The position numbers and the translations under genes are program-made. A DNA stretch of 64,000 nt from Synchiropus splendidus (Eukaryota; Chordata; Actinopteri; Syngnathiformes; Callionymidae), in NCBI RefSeq assembly GCF_027744825.2, contig NC_071334.1, forward strand, positions 36,859,937-36,923,936. The letters run 5' to 3'. The notes under the pieces are model-generated. The model made no database searches. It was not told the origin of the DNA and worked only from the letters and a program-made list of their open reading frames with translations. Of this stretch, positions 55,686 to 64,000 are shown one piece after another; the first letter of the stretch is position 1; each line of letters opens with the position of its first letter.

Positions 55686-58600
55686 ATGATCACAAATTCA
55701 GCGATGCTCCTCTTGGGTTTCCTCTCGCTTTTTGCAGCGACTCTCTGCCTCCGTAAGTCACTCATTTGCTCTTAGAAAACAAACTTTCTTTATATTTTGT
55801 AACGCCAGAGCGGCAAATAATATGTAACAATGTTAAAAATGCTGAACAGCATGTGTTAGTAAAAGTTGGGCTGTCAGACTCCAGACAGGCCAAATCTAAC
55901 TTTAAAAAATGAAATGTAATTTCGAAACCACATTAAGCTTTTCCCCCATTAAATTTCATAAATAACATTGCACTGATGTCAGAAATGACATATAGAATGT
56001 CCCGGTACATTGAAAAAACAGTATCCAAACTATTATTTATTTATGTATTATTTTTGTTATTATTATTATTCTTCATGTGTCTAAATGTGTGTATTGATAT
56101 CTATTTAAAGATTTTTAAATAGATATATCAGTGTAGAATAGCATTTAACTTAATTCACATTCTGACTAATTGTTGACAATGATATAGATTTTTTTTATTT
56201 TTTTTATTACTGCAGTTTTTATTCACATCTTGTGTCTTCAGATCATTTCTGCTTCCCTTGTTATATGAGCAGCTGAACACAGTATTCATGACTTAAAGAG
56301 ATGAAGGGTCAAATTGACTGGCATGGAAACTGCAGTGAGTATTTAGTGAAATTAGTAAAAAGTGATGGGAGCATGACACTCACAAGCTCTTGTCTGCTCA
56401 AACACTGACACGCACATGCAAAGGACAAATACACGCAAGGCAAACATTAGTTGGCAAGCTGTTTGCCTTGTGAACGATTACGCCCTGATTATTTCATGCT
56501 CCACGGTTTAAGGAACCCTGTAGAGCAGAACACACCTGCATGCAATCTCAAGAATGCAAGGGAACTTGAACACACTAGAGTTAAAGCAACAATGCATAAC
56601 ATTTAGACATAAATACATCCTTTCCATATTTCCTGAGATGAGAGGTTTTAGTTTGAACAGTCAAAAATCCTGGAGTCAGACTCTCCGGCTCTCTGTTAAA
56701 CACTCCCTTGGACTTTCTCTGGGTAAGCCGCGCGGAGGCGTGTTTTGAGAGTGGCATTACAGCCCCAACTCTACCCCCACCGCAACACTTCACGGCAGAA
56801 CGGCAGCGCGAATTTAGTTTCTTTGTTTACATCATGGCAGAAGAATGGAATGACAGAGCAAGATCCTGGACAAGCCTGGCAGTAATTGAGCGCTACGAAA
56901 GGCTTTTCTTCTGATCCTGAAGTGGCGATATTCCTACTCGACTTGTAAGTCAATTTTGTGTTGCAGACTTGACACCTCTTCATGAGCTATATGTCTCGAG
57001 GACCCAGAGACGTGCAAGTCGTATCAGAGCCGACCCTTCTCATCCTGGACATGGACTGTTTGTTTCTCTTCCCTCTGGCAGGAGGCTACGGTCCATCCAG
57101 ACCAGAACCTCCCGTCACAGGAACAGCTTCTTCTCCTTTGCCGTCAGAGTGATGAATTTGTCATCAGTCTTTCTTGTTTGTGGGTTATTTATTTATTAGT
57201 TGTTTCTTTTTATGTTAGTATTTTTATTATTATTATGATTATTACTATTATTACGTTTTTTGACTGCATGTTTTCCAAAGCACTTTCCTAGTTGGTGGGA
57301 TCCACCGTGGCAATAAAGCTGATTCTGATTCTGAAAACGAATTAGCCCCGACATTAGCGACTGGCGGTCGACTGTGGCTAACGTCCACTAGCATTTATCA
57401 GACAGAAAAAGTAGTCAATTCACTGTCATTAGCAGTGTTTATGGTTCATCTGGTTTGGACAAGTGTAACTTGTTATGTCTCATGTTCTAGCTGCAGCTGC
57501 TGCCACTGAGTCCTCTGTTCTGCAGACCTGATCAGAGCTGCTGAGAGACGCGACCAGCGCCACATGTCATCGTCCCTGGCGATTGTTTTGGAACTTGTTG
57601 AAGAATAATAGTTTCTAACTCTGACTTCTGTGTCCACAGTCAACTCGAAATTAAAGTGTGAGCATTTTGATTCTCACACTCTGATCGCTGTTTGTCTGCT
57701 CCTTATTGAAACACATGACAGTCACGATGTTATAGCTACAGAGGAAAAAAGCTGCACCTTAGTCTTTATTATTCTACAGCGCAATGGTGGCGCACCACCA
57801 CGGCTTAAATGAGAGCCAATGAGATGAACATGATGGTTTTCAGCATGTTTTTCATGGAAGATGCATACAGGTAGGCCATCGGTCCGACCCGGGAATCAAA
57901 CCCATAACCTTATTACTGCAAGGTGAGAGTGCTACCCACTAGTCTGCCATGTGGCCCTATTTAAGAAGTATTATGTGAGTAAAATTAATGTTGTGGAAGG
58001 ATTTGTATGTGTAATAAAATCACAGAAGTATGTAAAAGTAGTAGAAGTAAGAAGAATAGATACGATACAGACTGTAACGATAAACGTGTCAATAAACGTA
58101 TTCATTAAACATGCATGTTGTGCACTGTTTTTTTTCCCTTTTCTAGCGTCTATCACTATCTATCATCCCTTCTTGTTAGGAGTAAAAATTTAGATTTAAA
58201 ACAGATTATAAGTGTGTCCCTCCTTCTCTTGCAGCTTCTTTCAACACTACGACATTTACGACGATGCCAAACACGAGCACTAGTCCATCTGATGTCAATG
58301 CTTCTGCCACCAACGCCACAGTCACACATGCGCTAGTTGTTCGGCTCAACAGCTCCATGGAGACAGTCAACACCACCACCACACAGACGCCCAACACTAC
58401 AGAGGTGATGCCTTCCACAACCATCTTGGTCACCTGGAAGAGCAGCTGGACACCCAACAAGACAAATCCTGGGAGGGCAATAGCAGCTGCCAAGCTGTTC
58501 AACAACACAGAAAGCCAAAACACAAGTGAGTGAACCTTCTTCTGTCCTCATGCCCATATCCTTGTTGCCCAATGTCTCCTGTTGATGAGAAGTGAATTCT

Positions 58601-61600
58601 ACCCTCTGATATTAGACTTAGCTCAGAAACATGATACCTGGAAAGTACTAACAAGGCGGCTTTCACTTTTTCACATTCTTTTTCTATATGTTTAGTAAAG
58701 CAAAGAGGCATTCTTGATGACATACTGTATGTAATTAGCCACATTCACATGGATTCTAGGATTCTAGGAACCTTTTTAGTCCCACTTCTTGTTGTCTTTT
58801 GTTGTGCTAGGGAGGCTCGATGAGTTTTGTTTCTCAGCGCTCATTATAGGGCGGTTTCACACTGCGGACTCTGTCATGAGACAAAGCTCTTTCGGCTCAG
58901 AAGTCCAAGATGTGATCACAAGTGAGTCTGGTTTTGGCCGTGGACTGGATCCTGGCTGGAGAGCAGCACCTTGTCTTGGGAAACTCTCCACGGGGCGGAA
59001 CTTCTCGCCTCAGGTGACTCTGTGCTAGATGCCGGAAACTACGTGTAAAGCTTGACTCCACACAAACATGATTAATGCCGGACAGCAAAGGTTTTGATCG
59101 CTGTCTGGGTGGACAACATCATTCAAAAACAGCATTGCAAAGTCCCTGAACACTGAGGTGTGCAGCCGGGAGCTGCAGTCGAGTGGTGCGGGACTCGTGA
59201 TGCGTACAGGTGTTTGATAACTCGTGTGTCTTAATGAGGCTGATTTTATTGAGAGACAGATTTTCTTCAATGAATAATGCTGCACTCTACTGTAACAGTT
59301 TTCACTGTTGTGCTCTCGCAGCTGCGCAGCTGTCTGAATGGGGACAACGAAGAGGAGAGACGCTGATTTTTCCCAAGTTAGTGAAGATCACCAGACTATT
59401 CATTGATAATTTCTGCCGTGTGGATCTGTACTTCACTTGACTCACTTGACTCGTTTTCTCAATCGTCAGTGATTTCGCTCACTTTGTTCAGTGTTTTGTG
59501 TGTGCGGTGTGGATAAATCAAGACGCCCGTATTATGCAGCTTGCTTCTGCTATTTCCTAGTAAAATATACATGACAACACTCTTTCATGTTTAGTTTTGG
59601 CTGTGAAACGTCACAACTTTTACAGCCGTTGCGGAGGTCCGTCATCAGTTCACATCTGACTTGTAGGGCGGATGGAGAAATAAGGTGATCTGATGTAACC
59701 CGATGGTGCTAAATAGGCTGTCGCACAGCTGATGTCGAATTCCGTGAGTCACAATCGTGGGTCATAAACCAACTATTGTGCGCAGAGCCACCAGCTAACA
59801 ACATAAAAAGGGACATCACCTGAGGCGCAGAGGTGCGAGGCTGCACAACAGGGGGCGAATCGAATTCAGGCCACCCGAGACAGAACCCGCAGTGTGTAAC
59901 CGCCCATAAATACATGATACTCTCAATGATGACATTAGTAGTGACAGAGACTCTGAGTCGCGTTGGGTTTATTCAATGCTGGTGAGAGTTTCCAGTTGTG
60001 GCCTGGAGATTCATTATCAGATCCCAATTCACAATTTAAAGTGAGTTAATTCAGCGTTTCATGTTGTTATGACCTAAACTAAACTGTAGACGCCCTCTTT
60101 GGGGCTTTTCACGCTGCACACTCTGTCTTGAGACAGACTGCTCTTTCGTTGCCCAAAACTCTAATGAGCAGGCCTGTATAACAAAGCTCTACATAAAAAA
60201 TGTTTCTTGGTGTCACCTACTGAGTGAGGCAGGAGGCGGTTATCTTTGTAATTTACAGTCAGGAAACAGCAGATCCCATCTGTTGCGTCTCGCCGTTGAT
60301 GTCTGGGATAAATACATACATAGCAATGTAAATAAACATTCTGAAGTTTGTTCACTATGTGTTGGTTTCCCGTTGATGTCACTATTCAGCGACGATGACA
60401 TTTTGCAAAACAAGCTTTATATTGAACAAACCGCAAACATATTCCCAATAAAGTACAGGCGGAACACGTTCTTTATGTTCATCAAATGCATTCAAGACAC
60501 TTCACATGCCTTATATAAAAATGTACCTGATGTTTTCGCTCGCACTTTAATGTGAATAAACTTTGCAATTCGTTTGTGCATTCGATGTGTTGTAAATAGT
60601 TTTCTAAAAACACACAGTGTTCTAAAAACACGCTGAATAGTGACATCACCAAAAAAGTGATGCGTCGTGAACAAACCTTTGAATGCTTTATTTACTTTCT
60701 CAGTTTTGGTGATGGGTTCTGCTGTTTTTCGTTGGTAAATAAATAAACGTATCAGATGCCATCAGTTGTTAGTGGAAGTGGCCGGTAGCCCTGTCTTGAG
60801 AGAATTTTAGTCGTCCAGAAAATAACTTTTTAGAAGGCTTTAGAAGTAAGACTGCAGCAGCTTTGCAGATTGCTTTCATGTTTCTGTTTTTGATTCCAAG
60901 TTCATTGTGTGATGGAGTGCTTCACTGGCTGCAGCGGCAGCAGCAGCTGGGCTGCAATGGAATTCAGTAGGTAGGGCGATGTTCAGTAGCCTTATGGATT
61001 AGCTCAAATTTGCTCCACTGAGCGGACAACATCATTGCCTTGTAGGAATCATTAAGGAGTTTGGAGGACACAAAACACTGAAAAGATAACAGAGTCTGTT
61101 CCTGTGGTACCTACCGCACAAACTGCACTTGTGGCTACTGATGACCACTACATTACACCCATGTTCCACAATGTTTTATCAATCAGATTTGGAGTTTCAG
61201 ATGAGAGTTAGACATGTCATTCAAGTGAGCTTTGAGTCTCGCTCAGTGTGTGACTCAGAGCAGACTAATGGCTAATTGGTCAGGAAAGAGTGATATGTGA
61301 GTGGGAAATAGAAACAGACATGAAAACTGCATTCACGCCAGAATTCTTTAGTTCTTTAATTCTATTCAGTTGCACTTTGTGACTGCACTCTGTCATGTAA
61401 CATTGATTCTCTTAGTCCTTGATTCTTGGGTGGTTTTTAAATATATGGATAAATTGTATTGTATTCATATATAAGCTTTTACTTTGCTTCCGCAGCTTTT
61501 CCATTTGACTGGAACATTAAACAACATTTCTTGTTGAAAAACCCGGGCCTGGTGGCAATCATCTGCATCTTCTGCATCTTCCTGGCGCTGGTGTTGTTTG

Positions 61601-63017
61601 TGGGCAGCGTCAAGTGTGTGCACGCACCAAAGTCTAACTTTGAAAGACTTGAAGAAGTACCACTGGTGAGTGTTTGGGATGATGTCCTGTCACACCAGAA
61701 CATATCATTCAAATGAGAGAGAGCGAGAGAGAGAAAGAGAGAGAGAACAGTGTTATTTGAAGTCAAGGGCAGAGCAGTGGAGCCCAGTCTGGATCAGACC
61801 ATTGCAAAGACACCAAATATGCGGGAATGAAAACATGAGGAATAATCACCCATCAGCTGGAAGAGTTTTGTGCTTTTTCATCTTTGAACTAAACACAAAG
61901 GACACGCACAGGACAGAATCAGAATCAGAATCAGAATCAAATTTATTGCCATGGTCAGTGGGGAGCCCACTGACTAGGAAAGTGCCTTGGAATAAAGTGC
62001 AACAAAAAACAAATAAAATAAAATAAATAGAATAACATTACAACAAGGCTGTTCATGAATTTAACAATCTGACGGCCGAGGGAAAGAAGCTGGACTGAAA
62101 GAAGGACGGTGCACATCAGCTTGTTTGGACTGACAAGGAAGTGGGGTTTTGGCTGCGAGAGACTTTTAACTTCCAGGTGTGCCATTCTATGGACATTAGT
62201 GGATTCAGTGGTCAGCAGAGAGGGGCTGGGGAGAACAAGATTTCGGCTTGTGCAAAATGGCTCGGCCTATGCACGTTTTCTCATGAAAATATTTCAAATC
62301 ATAGACACTCAAAGCAGTTGCTCTCGCTGCGTCTATGGACAGGTTTATATTGTCATCTCCAACATTTATGAACAAAATAGTGGCTGTTTTTCCAGAGAGC
62401 AAACAAATATCTCTCCTGTCATCTCAGCGACAGGGTAGGGTAGTGCTGAGCCCTTCAGTCCTTCTGGTTAGACTGTCAGTAGAGTAAGAACACAGAGCCG
62501 ACAGGTAGAAAGAAGTAGAATAGTTTAACGCCTTCAGCATCTGTTTTGGTCATGAAGTCGTGAGGGTTCTCATGCTGACAAATGTTCATTACGCCAGCCC
62601 TCACAACCATTTCAGATGGTGAGAATCTCTTAACACTGATGGCATTTTGATTGTTAGTATTGAATGTTGAATGTTGAGAAACACACCCATGCCTCCTCAC
62701 TGACCACTGGACATGGACAACATTTGTTTCATGCAGATAGAGACCTCTGATATGGGTGCTTCTGTGCTTGTCTCTGCGGGGTGGTTCCGAGGGATGGATG
62801 GTTACGTCCAGGTGGTCACAGACCTTTGGAGTCTGTTTATTTCAGGGAGAATCACTGTTTCCATTTGGATGAATCTTTGTATTTTACTCATCTACAATTA
62901 CTCATTGTAGCAGAGTTCAGACTTTGTGAGCAGCAATACATTGTGTTGATTTGCTTTTATCCCTTTTCATTTCTACAGGGTAAAGTGACCGAAGAGTCTC
63001 CATTCGCACGCTACTAG
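55686..63017 (+). CDS. Unrecognised mucin-like single-pass membrane protein, 4 exons, 188 aa
   Basis: Exons are 55686-55752, 58235-58525, 61496-61665 and 62979-63017, with GT-AG borders and matching phases (67+291+170+39 nt). Exon 1 is a signal peptide (MITNSAMLLLGFLSLFAATL). Exon 2 encodes a Thr/Ser/Asn-rich ectodomain with ten Asn-x-Ser/Thr sequons (NTT, NTS, NAS, NAT, NSS, NTT, NTT, NKT, NNT and NTT across the junction) and many potential O-glycosylation sites. Exon 3 gives FPFDWNIKQHFLLKNP, a membrane segment at 138-158 (LVAIICIFCIFLALVLFVGSV) and the start of a 30-residue tail, FERLEEVPL. Exon 4 adds GKVTEESPFARY before TAG. This is a type I sialomucin-like architecture. I do not recognise the orthologue; the tail motif around E-ESPFA-Y is the best handle for a search. 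Function is unknown. Confidence 0.82.
56960..57345 (+). mobile_element. LINE 3' end (same group as 17.6 kb) in intron 1 of the mucin-like gene
   Basis: Plus-strand frame with LHELYVSRTQRRASRIRADP, HPGHGLFVSLPSGRRLRSIQ and TRTSRHRNSFFSFAVRVMN, the end of ORF2. The 3' UTR ends in GGCAATAAAGCTGATTCTGATTCTG, a LINE-type tail. Confidence 0.85.
57855..57958 (-). mobile_element. tRNA-derived SINE head, minus strand
   Basis: Read on the minus strand it runs GGGCCACATGGCAGACTAGT, TAGTGGGTAGCACTC (A-box-like), then GGTTTGATTCCCGGGTC (B-box GGTTTGATTCC). It is the head of the fish SINE-type repeat whose body is seen near 47.1 kb. Confidence 0.65.
58840..60200. other. Intron 2 of the mucin-like gene, with repeat debris
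   Basis: Two same-orientation copies of a roughly 45-bp block (CACTGCGGACTCTGTCATGAG at 58859 and CACGCTGCACACTCTGTCTTGAG at 60111, both ending in GCTCTTTCG) flank GC-rich sequence. A DIRS-like block lies between them at 59.62 kb. Confidence 0.4.
59622..59735 (+). mobile_element. DIRS-like remnant, third copy (5' end only)
   Basis: It matches 10190-10330 block by block: GTCCGTCATCAGTT, ACTTGTAG, GAAATAAGG, GGTGCTAAATAGGCTGTCGC and AGCTGATG. No coding part follows. Confidence 0.5.
61714..61747. repeat. (GA)n microsatellite just past an exon donor
   Basis: GAGAGAGAGCGAGAGAGA-type run starting about 48 bp after the exon 3 donor of the mucin-like gene. Confidence 0.85.
61915..62110 (-). mobile_element. 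LINE 3' UTR tail, minus strand
   Basis: On the minus strand it ends GGCAATAAATTTGATTCTGATTCTGATTCTG, the same kind of tail as the LINE at 57.3 kb. The adjacent 62050-62100 (AATCTGACGGCCGAGGGAAAG) is typical of the antisense 3' UTR of this group. Confidence 0.6.
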
Positions 63018-63269
63018 ATATGACCCGTCGCAACAACGTGTTGTCCAAACTTCTTTGGTCATATCTTAACTGTGGTTGGCAAACTTATCTAGATCATCCT
63101 TTCTCGTCAGACCCTTTGTCCACATGTCTTCATTGAATTCACGATTAACTGCAAACTACTTAATTTAAATGGGAATCATACTGTTATTAGTTCTATTTTT
63201 AAAAATGTATATATGCATGCTATATTTTGAAAACCACAGTTCATTTTGTGTTTCCTGTGCAATTAAAAT

Positions 63270-63275
63270 AATAAA
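63270..63275 (+). terminator. Polyadenylation signal of the mucin-like gene
   Basis: AATAAA, 253 bases past the stop at 63015-63017. Confidence 0.55.
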
Positions 63276-63299
63276 ATCTTGTACAATGAATTTAAAAAT

Positions 63300-64000
63300 G
63301 ATTTTTTGCTTTCTACTTCTGTTTATTTATTTATTTTTTAAAGTTACAATACAATAATGCCTCACTTCAAACCATGGCAACATCTACAGACAGTCTTCAG
63401 TTAATGTACAATTTAATTTAAAGAGGAAGCTTAACATCTTTATTCATGTTGAAACCGTATTTTGAGTGACAATAGTAAATATTCCTGTAACTATTGCATT
63501 GGTGGCTATGTTCAAGTTCAGTTCCAATTTCTCTTTGTCGCACTGGGTGATATGCACCTGGGTGAGCTTCAGCTATGCAGTGGAAGTAAACAAACTGCTC
63601 CTCAAATGTGAACACAGACCAATAGCATTACATACCATTGAGTAGTGTAACTGTGTGTGTTACGTTCCGGGTCTTTGCCAATGTCTGCGGTGGATATAAA
63701 ATCTAATCAAATCTATCATTCTTGTAACACAAAAAAAAGACAATCTCAGGAATATTTCAATGTTTTCAGAAACTTGCAAACCGTGGGAAGCGTGTTGACG
63801 TGATGACAGCTCCATTACGGTGACAGCGTTGAACCATCACTCTGACGTGCTGATTCTGGACCTCTGAACTAGTTGATCATCCAGATGGTTGCTGTCTACA
63901 GAGTTCACTATAATGACCAGAAACAACTCCTTGCTACCTGTCAGCTTTGATTGTTCTTCCTCTATGGTCATAGGAACTGGAAGGACTGAAGAGCTCACAG
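63300..64000. other. End of window, no gene seen
   Basis: No recognisable exon or repeat; a gene beyond the edge could begin here, but nothing supports it. Confidence 0.35.

Noticed and set aside
57855..57958. tRNA gene
   Set aside because: A- and B-box-like sequences are present, but no cloverleaf forms and the sequence is a SINE head.
58206..58523. 105-codon hydrophobic minus-strand frame
   Set aside because: Antisense shadow of the Thr-rich exon of the mucin-like gene.

Overview
The window is vertebrate nuclear DNA, almost certainly from a ray-finned (teleost) fish. Genes are split by GT-AG introns, intergenic DNA is AT-rich with long TA runs, and there are fragments of typical fish transposons: hAT, Tc1/mariner and Tigger-like MITEs, DIRS, Gypsy, L1 and jockey/CR1-like LINEs, and tRNA-type SINEs. 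Species cannot be fixed from the sequence.

Six genes can be supported by reading frames that splice in phase. LSM4 (+, 2148-5807, 142 aa) encodes an Sm-like protein of the U6 snRNA ring. JUND (+, 15456-16283, intronless, 275 aa) encodes an AP-1 bZIP factor. RAB3A (-, 23246-29637, 219 aa) encodes a synaptic-vesicle GTPase. MPV17L2 (+, 43038-52810, 213 aa) encodes a mitochondrial inner-membrane protein. An unrecognised 242-aa coiled-coil gene (-, 44764-46573) lies wholly inside MPV17L2 intron 1 on the opposite strand. An unrecognised 188-aa mucin-like single-pass membrane protein gene (+, 55686-63017) follows. LSM4, JUND, RAB3A and MPV17L2 are also neighbours on human 19p13.11, so this is a conserved block. 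PDE4C and IQCN, which sit between JUND and RAB3A in human as I recall, are not visible here. These genes do not form an operon or one pathway; what links them is synteny.

Layout: 1-2147, upstream DNA with a TA microsatellite and a GC-rich block; 2148-6380, LSM4 with a 1.6-kb hAT derivative in intron 2; 6.4-10.2 kb, featureless; 10.2-12.8 kb, DIRS remnant then Gypsy remnant; 12.8-15.2 kb, AT-rich; 15.2-16.75 kb, JUND; 17.6-21 kb, two LINE fragments; 22.4 kb, a Tc1-type MITE; 23.2-29.6 kb, RAB3A with a 5-kb intron full of transposon debris including a decayed intron-bearing hAT transposase; 30.8-33.1 kb, Tigger-like MITE and LINE; 36.5 kb, MITE; 37-39.8 kb, probable retrovirus remnant; 40.8-41.5 kb, second DIRS copy; 43-53 kb, MPV17L2 with the nested gene; 53.9-54.9 kb, L1 tail; 55.7-63.3 kb, mucin-like gene; then unassigned DNA to the end.

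The best candidates for something undescribed are the nested coiled-coil gene, the mucin-like membrane gene, and a JUND locus that seems able to encode only the short JunD form. No defence system, CRISPR array or gene cluster is present. Exon junctions were worked out by eye and all six frames close, but no database search was possible.
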